Assembly (NCBI GenBank): GCA_039696685.1
Contig: CP155566.1
Location: forward strand, 2,108,001 to 2,172,000
DNA: 64,000 nt
Reading direction: 5' to 3'
Source of the DNA: Vibrio sp. CDRSL-10 TSBA
GTDB lineage: Bacteria; Pseudomonadota; Gammaproteobacteria; Enterobacterales; Vibrionaceae
Under the pieces are notes generated by a model. That model was not told the origin of the DNA. It saw only the letters and a program-made list of their open reading frames with translations, and did not search any database. Position numbers and translations under genes: made by a program. Positions 15,001-26,997 of this stretch are shown here, one piece after another (the first letter of the stretch is position 1; every line of letters starts with the position of its first letter).

Positions 15001-18000
15001 TCACGGTCAGCTCGCCGTCCGCCAGGGTGCTCACGTTCACGTCTTCGACCACGAAGCTGCCGTCTTCAGAAACGGCCACGTCTTCCAGAACGATGTCGAT
15101 GGTGCCGTCGCTGATGACCAGATCCACACGCGCCGCGTCGGTGTCACCGATGGTGCCGCGGATGGTCGCCTGCTCGGTGCCGCTGATGAGTTCAACGTCG
15201 TTGCCGTCTACATCGCTGCTGTTGTCGGTGATGCTCACGGTTGGCTGCACGATCACATTGTCGCCGTTGTCGTCTTCGCCGTAGGTGGTGTCTTTCTGAA
15301 CCACGTCGGTCGCCGTTGCGGTGTTGTTGTCCGCATCCGTGTACGTCGCCGTCACGGTCAGCTCGCCGTCCGCCAGGGCGCTCACGTTCACGTCTTCGAC
15401 CACGAAGGTGCCGTCGGCGTTCACCGCCACATTGTTCAGCTCAATCTGGGTGGTGCCGTCGCTGATGAGCAGATCCACACGCGCCGCGTCGGTGTCACCG
15501 ATGGTGCCGCGGATGGTCGCCTGCTCGGTCCCGCTGATGAGTTCAACGTCGTTGCCGTCTACATCGCCGCTGTTGTCGGTGATGCTCACGGTTGGCTGCA
15601 CGATCACATTGTCGCCGTTGTCGTCTTCGCCGTAGGTGGTGTCTTTCTGAACCACGTCGGTCGCCGTTGCGGTGTTGTTGTCCGCATCCGTGTACGTCGC
15701 CGTCACGGTCAGCTCGCCGTCCGCCAGGGTACTCACGTTCACGTCTTCCACCACGAAGGTGCCGTCGGCGTTCACCGCCACGTCTTCCAGAACGATGTCT
15801 GTGGTGCCATCGCTGATGACCAGATCCACACGCGCCGCGTCGGTGTCGCCGATGGTGCCGCGGATGGTCGCCTGCTCGGTGCCGCTGATGAGTTCAACGT
15901 CGTTGCCGTCTACATCGCCACTGTTGTCGGTGATGCTCACGGTTGGCTGCACGATCACATTGTCGCCGTTGTCGTCTTCGCCGTAGGTGGTGTCTTTCTG
16001 AACCACGTCGGTCGCCGTTGCGGTGTTGTTGTCCGCATCCATGTACGTCGCCGTCACGGTCAGCTCGCCGTCAGACAAGCTGCTCACGTTCACGTCTTCC
16101 ACCACGAAGCTGCCGTCTTCAGAAACGGCCACGTCTTCCAGAACGATGTCTGTGGTGCCGTCGCTGATGACCAGATCCACACGCGCTGCGTCGGTGTCAC
16201 CGATGGTGCCGCGGATGGTCGCCTGCTCGGTACCGCTGATGAGTTCAACATCGTTGTCGTCTACATCGCCGCTGTTGTCGGTGATGCTCACCGTTGGCTG
16301 CACGATCACATTGTCGCCGTTGTCGTCTTCGCCGTAGGTGGTGTCTTTCTGAACCACGTCGGTCGCCGTTGCGGTGTTGTTGTCCGCATCCATGTACGTC
16401 GCCGTCACGGTCAGCTCGCCGTCCGCCAGGGTACTCACGTTCACGTCTTCCACCACGAAGGTGCCGTCGGCGTTCACCGCCACATTGTTCAGCTCAATCT
16501 GGGTGGTGCCGTCGCTGATGATCAGATCCACACGCGCTGCGTCGGTGTCACCGATGGTGCCGCGGATGGTCGCCTGCTCGGTGCCGCTGATGAGTTCAAC
16601 ATCGTTGCCCGCCACCGCGCCGCTGTTGTCGGTGATGCTCACGGTTGGCTGCACAATCGAGCCGTCGCCGTTGTCGTCTTCGCCGTAGGTGGTGTCTTTC
16701 TGAACCACGTCGGTCGCCGTTGCGGTGTTGTTGTCCGCATCCGTGTACGTCGCCGTCACGGTCAGCTCGCCGTCCGCCAGAGTGCTCACGTCCACGTCTT
16801 CGACCACGAAGCTGCCGTCTTCAGAAACGGTGACGTCTTCCAGAAACGATGTCTGTGGTGCCGTCGCTGATGACCAGATCCACACGCGCTGCATCAGTTT
16901 CACCGATGGTGCCGCGGATGGTGGCCTGCTCGGTGCCGCTGATGAGTTCAACGTCGTTGCCGTCTACATCGCCGCTGTTGTCGGTGATGCTCACGGTTGG
17001 CTGCACGATCACATTGTCGCCGTTGTCGTCTTCGCCGTAGGCGGTGTCTTTCTGAACCGTATCGTCCGCGGTCACCACGTTGTCGTCTTCGTCCGTAAAC
17101 GTCGCCGTCACGGTCAGCTCGCCGTCCGCCAGAGTGCTCACGTCCACGTCTTCGACCAAGAGTGTGCCGTCTTCAGAAACAGCCACGTCTTCCAGAACGA
17201 TGTCTGTGGTGCCGTCGCTGATGACCAGATCCACACGCGCTGCATCGGTGTCACCGATGGTGCCGCGGATGGTGGCCTGCTCGGTGCCGCTGATGAGTTC
17301 AACGTCGTTGCCGTCTACATCGCCGCTGTTGTCGGTGATGCTCACCGTTGGCTGCACGATCACATTGTCGCCGTTGTCGTCTTCGCCGTAGGCGGTGTCT
17401 TTCTGAACCACGTCGGTCGCCGTTGCGGTGTTGTTGTCCGCATCCGTGTACGTCGCCGTCACGGTCAGCTCGCCGTCCGCCAAGGTACTCACGTTCACGT
17501 CTTCCACCACGAAGGTGCCGTCGGCGTTCACCGCCACGTCTTCCAGAACGATGTCAGTGGTGCCATCGCTGATGACCAGATCCACACGCGCTGCGTCGGT
17601 GTCACCGATGGTGCCGCGGATGGTCGCCTGCTCGGTGCCGCTGATGAGTTCAACATCGTTGCCGTCTACATCGCCGCTGTTGTCGGTGATGCTCACGGTT
17701 GGCTGCACGATCACATTGTCGCCGTTGTCGTCTTCGCCGTAGGTGGTGTCTTTCTGAACCACGTCGGTCGCCGTTGCGGTGTTGTTATCCGCATCCGTGT
17801 ACGTCGCCGTCACGGTCAGCTCGCCGTCCGCCAGGGTACTCACGTTCACGTCTTCCACCACGAAGGTGCCGTCGGCGTTCACCGCCACATTGTTCAGCTC
17901 AATCTGGGTGGTGCCGTCGCTGATGACCAGATCCACACGCGCTGCGTCGGTGTCACCGATGGTGCCGCGGATGGTGGCCTGCTCGGTACCGCTGATGAGT

Positions 18001-21000
18001 TCAACGTCGTTGCCGTCTACATCGCCGCTGTTGTCGGTGATGCTCACGGTTGGCTGCACGATCACATTGTCGCCGTTGTCGTCTTCGCCGTAGGTGGTAT
18101 CTTTCTGAACCACGTCGGTCGCCGTTGCGGTGTTGTTGTCCGCGTCCGTGTACGTCGCCGTCACGGTCAGCTCGCCGTCCGCCAGGGTGCTCACGTCAAC
18201 GTCTTCGACCACGAAGGTGCCGTCGGCGTTCACCGCCACGTCTTCCAGAACGATGTCGGTGGTGCCGTCGCTGATAATTAGATCCACACGCGCTGCATCG
18301 GTGTCACCGATGGTGCCGCGGATGGTCGCCTGCTCGGTGCCGCTGATGAGTTCAACGTCGTTGCCGTCTACATCGCCGCTGTTGTCGGTGATGCTGACCG
18401 TTGGCTGCACAATCGAGCCGTCGCCGTTGTCGTCTTCGCCGTAGGTGGTGTCTTTCTGAACCGTATCTTCCGCGGTCGCCACGTTATTGTCTGCGTCAGT
18501 AAAGGCGGCAGTGACAGTCAGCTCGCCGTCCGCCAGGGTACTCACGTTCACGTCTTCGACCAAGAATGTGCCGTCTTCAGAAACAGCCACGTCTTCCAGA
18601 ACGATGTCTGTGGTGCCGTCGCTGATGACCAGATCCACACGCGCTGCATCGGTGTCACCGATGGTGCCGCGGATGGTGGCCTGCTCGGTGCCGCTGATGA
18701 GTTCAACGTCGTTGCCGTCTACATCGCCGCTGTTGTCGGTGATGCTCACCGTTGGCTGCACGATCACATTGTCGCCGTTGTCGTCTTCGCCGTAGGTGGT
18801 GTCTTTCTGAACCACGTCGGTCGCCGTTGCGGTGTTGTTGTCCGCATCCGTGTACGTCGCCGTCACGGTCAGCTCGCCGTCCGCCAGGGTGCTCACGTCA
18901 ACGTCTTCGACCACGAAGCTGCCGTCTTCAGAAACGGTGACGTCTTCCAGAACGATGTCAGTGGTGCCGTCGCTGATGACCAGATCCACACGCGCTGCGT
19001 CGGTGTCACCGATGGTGCCGCGGATGGTCGCCTGCTCGGTGCCGCTGATGAGTTCAACATCGTTGCCGTCTACATCGCCGCTGTTGTCGGTGATGCTCAC
19101 GGTTGGCTGCACAATCGAGCCGTCGCCGTTGTCGTCTTCGCCGTAGGTGGTGTCTTTCTGAACCGTATCGTCCGCGGTCACCACGTTGTCGTCCGCATCC
19201 GTAAAGGTCGCGGTCACGGTCAGCTCGCCGTCTGACAAGCTGCTCACATCTACGTCTTCGACCAGGAAGGTGCCGTCTTCAGAAACAGTGACGTTGTCCA
19301 GTACGATTTGGTTGGTGCCGTCGCTGATGACCAGATCCACACGCGCCGCGTCGGTGTCACCGATGGTGCCACGAATGGTCGCCTGCTCGGTGCCGCTGAT
19401 GAGTTCAACGTCGTTGCCCGCCACCGCGCCACTGTTGTCGGTGATGCTCACCGTTGGCTGTACAATCGAGCCGTCGCCGTTGTCGTCTTCGCCGTAGGTG
19501 GTGTCTTTCTGAACCACGTCGGTCGCCGTTGCGGTGTTGTTGTCTTCGTCAGTAAAGGTGGCCGTCACGGTCAGCTCGCCGTCCGCCAGAGTGCTCACGT
19601 CAACGTCTTCGACCACGAAGCTGCCGTCTTCAGAAACGGTGACGTCTTCCAGAACGATGTCTGTGGTGCCGTCGCTGATGACCAGATCCACACGCGCTGC
19701 GTCGGTGTCACCGATGGTGCCGCGGATGGTCGCCTGCTCGGTACCGCTGATGAGTTCAACATCGTTGTCGTCTACATCGCCGCTGTTGTCGGTGATGCTC
19801 ACGGTTGGCTGCACGATCACATTGTCGCCGTTGTCGTCTTCGCCGTAGGTGGTGTCTTTCTGAACCACGTCGGTCGCCGTTGCGGTGTTGTTGTCCGCAT
19901 CCGTGTACGTCGCCGTCACGGTCAGCTCGCCGTCCGCCAGGGTGCTCACGTCAACGTCTTCGACCACGAAGGTGCCGTCTTCAGAAACGGTGACGTCTTC
20001 CAGAACGATGTCAGTGGTGCCGTCGCTGATGACCAGATCCACACGCGCTGCGTCGGTGTCACCGATGGTGCCGCGGATGGTGGCCTGCTCGGTGCCGCTG
20101 ATGAGTTCAACATCGTTGTCGTCTACATCGCCGCTGTTGTCGGTGATGCTCACCGTTGGCTGCACGATCACATTGTCGCCGTTGTCGTCTTCGCCGTAGG
20201 TGGTGTCTTTCTGAACCACGTCGGTCGCCGTTGCGGTGTTATTGTCTGCGTCCGTGTACGTCGCCGTCACGGTCAGCTCGCCGTCCGCCAGGGTGCTCAC
20301 GTTCACGTCTTCGACCACGAAGGTGCCGTCTTCAGAAACGGCCACGTCTTCCAGAACGATGTCGGTGGTGCCGTCGCTGATAATTAGATCCACACGCGCT
20401 GCATCGGTGTCACCAATGGTGCCGCGGATGGTCGCCTGCTCGGTGCCGCTGATGAGTTCAACGTCGTTGCCGTCTACATCGCCGCTGTTGTCGGTGATGC
20501 TCACGGTTGGCTGCACGATCACATTGTCGCCGTTGTCGTCTTCGCCGTAGGTGGTGTCTTTCTGAACCGTATCGTCCGCGGTCACCACGTTGTCGTCTTC
20601 GTCCGTAAAGGTCGCGGTGACGGTCAGCTCGCCGTCAGACAAGCTGCTCACGTCTACGTCTTCGACCATGAAGGTGCCGTCTTCAGAAACAGTGACGTTT
20701 TCCAGTACGATTTGGTTGGTGCCGTCGCTGATGACCAGATCCACACGCGCCGCGTCGGTTTCGCCGATGGTGCCGCGGATGGTCGCCTGCTCCGAGCCGC
20801 TGATGAGTTCGGCGTCGTTGCCGTCCACATCGCCGCTGTTGTCGGTGATGCTCACCGTTGGCTGCACGATCACATTGTCGCCGTTGTCGTCTTCGCCGTA
20901 GGTGGTGTCTTTCTGAACCGTATCTTCCGCGGTCGCCACGTTGTCGTCTTCATCCGTGAAGGTCGCCGTCACGGTCAGCTCGCCGTCCGCCAGAGTGCTC

Positions 21001-24000
21001 ACGTCTACGTCTTCCACCACGAAGGTGCCGTCTTCAGAAACAGTGACGTTTTCCAGTACGATTTGGTTGGTGCCATCGCTGATGACCAGATCCACACGCG
21101 CTGCGTCGGTGTCACCGATGGTGCCGCGGATGGTCGCCTGCTCGGTGCCGCTGATGAGTTCAACGTCGTTGCCGTCTACATCGCCGCTGTTGTCGGTGAT
21201 GCTCACGGTTGGCTGCACGATCACATTGTCGCCGTTGTCGCCTTCGCCGTAGGTGGTGTCTTTCTGAACCACGTCGGTCGCCGTTGCGGTGTTGTTGTCC
21301 GCATCCGTGTACGTCGCCGTCACGGTCAGCTCGCCGTCCGCCAGGGTACTCACGTTCACGTCTTCCACCACGAAGGTGCCGTCGGCGTTCACCGCCACAT
21401 TGTTCAGCTCAACCTGGGTGGTGCCGTCGCTGATGACCAGATCCACACGCGCTGCGTCGGTGTCACCAATGGTGCCGCGAATGGTCGCCTGCTCGGTGCC
21501 GCTGATGAGTTCAACGTCGTTGCCGTCTACATCGCCGCTGTTGTCGGTGATGCTCACCGTTGGCTGAACAATCGAGCCTTCGTCGTTGCCGTCTTCGCCG
21601 TAGGTGGTGTCTTTCTGAACCACGTCGGTCGCCGTTGCGGTGTTGTTGTCCGCATCCGTGTACGTCGCCGTCACGGTCAGCTCGCCGTCCGCCAGGGTAC
21701 TCACGTTCACGTCTTCCACCACGAAGGTGCCGTCGGCGTTCACCGCCACGTCTTCCAGAACGATGTCTGTGGTGCCGTCGCTGATGACCAGATCCACACG
21801 CGCTGCGTCGGTGTCACCGATGGTGCCGCGGATGGTCGCCTGCTCGGTGCCGCTGATGAGTTCAACGTCGTTGCCCGCCACCGCGCCACTGTTGTCGGTG
21901 ATGCTCACCGTTGGCTGTACAATCGAGCCGTCGCCGTTGTCGTCTTCGCCGTAGGTGGTGTCTTTCTGAACCACGTCGGTCGCCGTTGCGGTGTTGTTGT
22001 CTTCGTCAGTAAAGGTGGCCGTCACGGTCAGCTCGCCGTCCGCCAGAGTGCTTACGTCAACGTCTTCGACCACGAAGCTGCCGTCTTCAGAAACGGTGAC
22101 GTCTTCCAGAAACGATGTCTGTGGTGCCGTCGCTGATGACCAGATCCACACGCGCTGCGTCGGTGTCACCGATGGTGCCGCGGATGGTCGCCTGCTCGGT
22201 ACCGCTGATGAGTTCAACATCGTTGTCGTCTACATCGCCGCTGTTGTCGGTGATGCTCACCGTTGGCTGCACGATCACATTGTCGCCGTTGTCGTCTTCG
22301 CCGTAGGTGGTGTCTTTCTGAACCACGTCGGTCGCCGTTGCGGTGTTGTTGTCCGCATCCGTGTACGTCGCCGTCACGGTCAGCTCGCCGTCCGCCAGGG
22401 TGCTCACGTCAACGTCTTCGACCACGAAGCTGCCGTCTTCAGAAACGGTGACGTCTTCCAGAACGATGTCAGTGGTGCCGTCGCTGATGACCAGATCCAC
22501 ACGCGCTGCGTCGGTGTCACCGATGGTGCCGCGGATGGTCGCCTGCTCGGTGCCGCTGATGAGTTCAACATCGTTGCCGTCTACATCGCCGCTGTTGTCG
22601 GTGATGCTCACGGTTGGCTGCACAATCGAGCCGTCGCCGTTGTCGTCTTCGCCGTAGGTGGTGTCTTTCTGAACCGTATCGTCCGCGGTCACCACGTTGT
22701 CGTCCGCATCCGTAAAGGTCGCGGTCACGGTCAGCTCGCCGTCTGACAAGCTGCTCACATCTACGTCTTCGACCAGGAAGGTGCCGTCTTCAGAAACAGT
22801 GACGTTGTCCAGTACGATTTGGTTGGTGCCGTCGCTGATGACCAGATCCACACGCGCCGCGTCGGTGTCACCGATGGTGCCACGAATGGTCGCCTGCTCG
22901 GTGCCGCTGATGAGTTCAACGTCGTTGCCCGCCACCGCGCCACTGTTGTCGGTGATGCTCACCGTTGGCTGTACAATCGAGCCGTCGCCGTTGTCGTCTT
23001 CGCCGTAGGTGGTGTCTTTCTGAACCACGTCGGTCGCCGTTGCGGTGTTGTTGTCTTCGTCAGTAAAGGTGGCCGTCACGGTCAGCTCGCCGTCCGCCAG
23101 AGTGCTCACGTCAACGTCTTCGACCACGAAGCTGCCGTCTTCAGAAACGGTGACGTCTTCCAGAACGATGTCTGTGGTGCCGTCGCTGATGACCAGATCC
23201 ACACGCGCTGCGTCGGTGTCACCGATGGTGCCGCGGATGGTCGCCTGCTCGGTACCGCTGATGAGTTCAACATCGTTGTCGTCTACATCGCCGCTGTTGT
23301 CGGTGATGCTCACCGTTGGCTGCACGATCACATTGTCGCCGTTGTCGTCTTCGCCGTAGGTGGTGTCTTTCTGAACCACGTCGGTCGCCGTTGCGGTGTT
23401 GTTGTCCGCATCCATGTACGTCGCCGTCACGGTCAGCTCGCCGTCCGCCAGGGTACTCACGTTCACGTCTTCCACCACGAAGGTGCCGTCGGCGTTCACC
23501 GCCACATTGTTCAGCTCAATCTGGGTGGTGCCGTCGCTGATGATCAGATCCACACGCGCTGCGTCGGTGTCACCGATGGTGCCGCGGATGGTGGCCTGCT
23601 CGGTACCGCTGATGAGTTCAACGTCGTTGCCGTCTACATCGCCGCTGTTGTCGGTGATGCTCACGGTTGGCTGCACGATCACATTGTCGCCGTTGTCGTC
23701 TTCGCCGTAGGTGGTATCTTTCTGAACCACGTCGGTCGCCGTTGCGGTGTTGTTGTCCGCGTCCGTGTACGTCGCCGTCACGGTCAGCTCGCCGTCCGCC
23801 AGGGTGCTCACGTCAACGTCTTCGACCACGAAGGTGCCGTCGGCGTTCACCGCCACGTCTTCCAGAACGATGTCGGTGGTGCCGTCGCTGATAATTAGAT
23901 CCACACGCGCTGCATCGGTGTCACCGATGGTGCCGCGGATGGTCGCCTGCTCGGTGCCGCTGATGAGTTCAACGTCGTTGCCGTCTACATCGCCGCTGTT

Positions 24001-26581
24001 GTCGGTGATGCTGACCGTTGGCTGCACGATCACATTGTCGCCGTTGTCGTCTTCGCCGTAGGCGGTGTCTTTCTGAACCGTATCGTCCGCGGTCACCACG
24101 TTGTCGTCTTCGTCCGTAAACGTCGCCGTCACGGTCAGCTCGCCGTCCGCCAGAGTGCTCACGTCAACGTCTTCCACCACGAAGGTGCCGTCTTCAGAAA
24201 CGGTCACGTCTTCGATCACAATCTCTGTGGTGCCGTCGCTGATGACCAGGTCCACACGCGCCGCGTCGGTGTCACCGATGGTGCCACGAATGGTCGCCTG
24301 CTCGGTGCCGCTGATCAGCTCCGCGTCGTTGCCGTCCACATCGCCGCTGTTGTCGGTGATGCTCACCGTTGGCTGCACAATCGAGCCGTCGTTGTCGTCG
24401 TCTTCACCGTAAGTGGTGTCTTTCTGAACCGTATCGTCCGCGGTCACCACGTTGTCGTCTTCATCCGTAAACGTCGCCGTGACGGTCAGCTCGCCATCTG
24501 ACAAGCTGCTCACGTCTACGTCTTCCACCGAAAAGGTACCGTCGGCGTTGACCGTCACGTTTCTCCAGTACGATTTGGTTGGTGCCGTCGCTGATGACCA
24601 GGTCCACACGCGCTGCGTCGGTGTCACCGATGGTGCCACGGATGGTGGCCTGCTCGCTGCCACTGATCAGCTCCGCGTCGTTGCCGTCCACATCACCGCT
24701 GTTGTCGGTGATGCTCACCGTTGGCTGCACAATCGAGCCGTCGTTGTCGTCGTCTTCACCGTAGGCGGTGTCTTTCTGAACCGTATCGTCCGCGGTCACC
24801 ACGTTGTCGTCCGCATCCGTAAAGGTCGCCGTGACGGTCAGCTCGCCGTCAGACAAACTGCTCACGTCCACGTCTTCCACCGAAAAGGTACCGTCGGCGT
24901 TGACGGTCACGTCTGCGATCACAATCTCTGTGGTACCGTCGCTGATGACCAGATCCACACGCGCCGCGTCGGTTTCACCGATGGTGCCACGAATGGTCGC
25001 CTGCTCGGTGCCGCTGATGAGTTCGGCGTCGTTGCCGTCCACATCGCCGCTGTTGTCGGTGATGCTCACCGTTGGCTGCACGATAGCGCCGTCGTTGTCG
25101 TCGTCTTCACCATACAATGTATCCACAAGAGCACTGTCGCTGCCGGTATTTGATTCATTACCTTCCACGTCAGTTTGCAGCGCAGATACTGCTATCGTGT
25201 CATCTTCAGCGACATCAATGCTCCAGGTAATTTCCCCGGTGCTCGCGTCATAGCTGTAAGCGGAATTGCTCAGCGTTGAACCATCTTCATTCAAGCTCAG
25301 CGTTACTTCAGTTTCAGTGCCACCATTATTAATGGTGAGGGTCACTGAGCCACCGCGAGCCAATTCTGCAGGGTCAACCGTGACACTCACTTGGACGCCA
25401 TCGTTACCAAGTTCAGATTCGTTAATGACACCATCGTCGTTTAAATCGTCTACAATCTGCACAATCGGAGTAAACGAGTCATCATCACCAAAAGAAAGAT
25501 CAACGGTGTGGTTTGCAGTAGTACTTGAATCGACTGTGTTACCCGCTTCGTCACTTGAAGTCACGGTAACCACAAAATCCGTATCGTTCGCTAGGTCTTC
25601 TCCCGGGACTAGACCGATAGACCAGTTACCATCGCCATCAACGGTAGTTGAATAGTCAGTACCATTAATGGTCACCGTGACAATATCACCCTCAGAAATA
25701 TCACCACCGGTTGCAGTACCGCCCACTTCGATAGTTTGGCCACTTTCTTGCTCGTTAATGATGTTATCTGAGGTGATAGGATTGATAGTGACCACACCAG
25801 AATCCGCAGACAGGTCCACAGTATGAGTAGAGGTCGCACTTGACTCAACGCTTGTACCGTCAGTACTGGTTGACGTTACAGTTACATCGAATTCTGTATC
25901 GTTTGCAAGATCGCTACCAGCCACGTCCACTGACCAGTTACCATCGGCATCTACAGTCGTCGAATAAGGCGTGCCATTGATGATCATGCTCACCGTATCA
26001 CCTTCAGAGATATCGCCTCCAGTCGCGGTACCACTGACAGTGATGGTTGATTCGCTTTCATCAAAGTTGATAACCCCATCGTCTGTGATTGGGTCAACAG
26101 TGACGGTGCCGGCAACGGCCAGAGTAATTTCTGTAGCGTCTGCAGTCACTAAGTTGGTCAACGCCAGACTTTGTGTTTCCGAAAGACCGAGACTTTCCAG
26201 TCCTGACGTCTCAAAATCGGTTGTAGCGATCGTCTCTGAATCAGTACGTTCAATCGTCGCTGAATCAGTCACTGCCGACCCCTGTACTCCGCCAGCTGCC
26301 GGAGCCAGATCGCCATCAATCTGCGTCGGATCCTGACCATCTTCTAATGCAGCAAAGATCTGTTCCACATCATCGGTAATGTCCTGAGGCATATTATTGG
26401 CATCAACCAGTTGCGCTCGAACCGCTGCGTCATCATTCACTTCATTACCGATTTGAACGATCACGGTACCCTGTGGTAGCTGTTCACCTACTGTCGCGAT
26501 TCTGACGTTACCTGCTGGGTCGATAACAATCATTTGATTAGCAGACAGAATTCCACTGGTGACAAGAGAGTTTAATCCCAT
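1..26581 (-). CDS. Giant LapA/BapA-type repeat adhesin (type I secreted, partial)
   Basis: A surface adhesin for biofilm or host attachment, exported by the type I system encoded divergently from it. The start ATG at 26581 has a GAGG ribosome site a few bases upstream. In protein order I see: a retention module of about 100 residues with a LapG-type site; a linker and two Ig-like modules of the GTATGGDISEGD type; 60 tandem 117-residue Bap-like repeats; a PA14-like domain near 3700-3200; cadherin/Ig-like modules; and a von Willebrand A domain near 915-400. The C-terminal RTX and secretion signal should lie beyond the left edge. Ten single-base insertions break the frame (940, 2851, 4553, 6660, 9469, 10874, 12381, 16843, 22109, 24559), all GAAC/GTTC read as GAAAC/GTTTC. 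Without them, one frame of 8,857 codons runs from 26581 to the window edge. I regard the gene as intact and the breaks as sequence errors. Repeats are acidic (Asp/Thr/Val-rich), as in Ca2+-stiffened extender domains; Ca2+ binding is inference. Confidence 0.9.
400..915 (-). other. von Willebrand A domain of the giant adhesin
   Basis: Once the extra T at 940-944 is dropped, the adhesin frame continues into a von Willebrand A fold. The metal-site motif DISAS (DxSxS) is encoded at 883-897, and a later LSDGKP segment supplies the usual MIDAS aspartate. vWA domains are common near the C-terminus of Vibrio and Pseudomonas RTX adhesins. They fold around a divalent metal and may bind protein or surface ligands. 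The fold is seen in the sequence; the ligand is unknown. Confidence 0.75.
3200..3705 (-). other. PA14-like (lectin-type) domain of the giant adhesin
   Basis: Between the repeat array and the C-terminal modules the protein reads IETWTGVYPED near the domain start, then YAFGGQADDSLYVKVG, then a closing strand ESGYYPIEIAHHNEHANGFY. The order of a paired-Asp segment, then 'YYPIEI', then an 'F-Y-V-N' strand is that of PA14 beta-sandwich domains. In RTX adhesins such as Marinomonas MpAFP these bind simple sugars through Ca2+. I infer carbohydrate binding. The assignment rests on motif reading, not a profile search. Confidence 0.6.
4051..25119 (-). repeat. Tandem array: 60 units of 351 bp (117 aa) in the adhesin
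   Basis: Counting between equivalent codons of the QKDTTYGEDD boundary (4051 and 25119) gives 21,068 bp. Subtracting the eight extra bases at GAAC/GTTC sites leaves 21,060, which is exactly 60 x 351. No other unit-length change exists. Each unit encodes a strand set with landmarks VQPTVSITDNSG, ELISGTEQATIRGTIGDTD, ARVDLVISDGT, FVVEDV and DGELTVTATYTDADNN. Units differ at a few modular positions: TTQIELNNV, TTDIVLEDV or TNQIVLENV; STLADGE or SSLSDGE; NTATATD, NVATAED or NVVTADD; GDNVIV or GDGSIV. The near identity implies concerted evolution by recombination. Copy number may vary between strains, or be wrong in a short-read assembly. Confidence 0.93.
26282..26581 (-). other. N-terminal retention module with LapG-type cleavage site
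   Basis: The first 100 residues begin MGLNSLVTSGILSANQM and contain VRIATVGEQLPQG and IVQIGNEVNDD, the pattern of LapA/BapA N-terminal modules. The module folds in the periplasm and plugs the TolC-type channel, so the adhesin stays on the cell. A PAAGG motif at residues 94-98 (codons 26302 to 26288) matches the [T/P]AAG site that LapG cuts between the two alanines. The presence of lapG and lapD next door supports this use of the site. Confidence 0.82.
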
Positions 26582-26997
26582 AAAAAGCCTCTGACCTTAT
26601 AGAAGATGATATACCGCAAGGTATGCAACTTAATGCGATACATTTGTTCTGAAAAAATTGAGTTAAATTTAGCACTAATCCATAGTTAAACAAGGTTAAA
26701 ACGTTGTACTGTTAACGTTTTTATGACGCATTTACGATATTCTCAAAGCTAATACAGCCCCGAACTAAAATGAGATCAAAGTTGATGCCGCGCTTTCTGC
26801 AATGAGACTGAGTGGATAAAATCTATTTCTAATTAATGAGTTATAAATGCATAATATCTTATATATGCAATAAGTTTAAAACCAATTGGAATTTTGAGTC
26901 ACTTTATTGACGCTCCTTCCCGTCGTCTCATTAATAAGATCGATTCTGGATTAAGCTTTAGCTTCAATCGTTAATAACCCAACATGGGAGTTTGATT
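26582..26997. promoter_or_regulatory. Divergent intergenic region between adhesin and its secretion operon
   Basis: About 416 bp of A+T-rich DNA separates the adhesin start (minus) from the tolC-type gene (plus), so it must carry both promoters. I see long A/T tracts and two AACGTT elements near 26700-26720, but no operator I can name. Regulation by c-di-GMP-responsive factors is plausible for such genes but is not shown by the sequence. Confidence 0.5.

Noticed and set aside
13340..16870. Very long open frames on the plus strand across the adhesin array (one of 1,176 codons) and many of about 104 codons at 351-bp steps
   Set aside because: They are antisense readings of the repeat. Because each unit is a multiple of three and lacks stops in that frame, the frame stays open in all copies. 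There is no start-site context and no known fold.
4051..25119. CRISPR-like array
   Set aside because: The 351-bp units are coding, contiguous and have no spacers.
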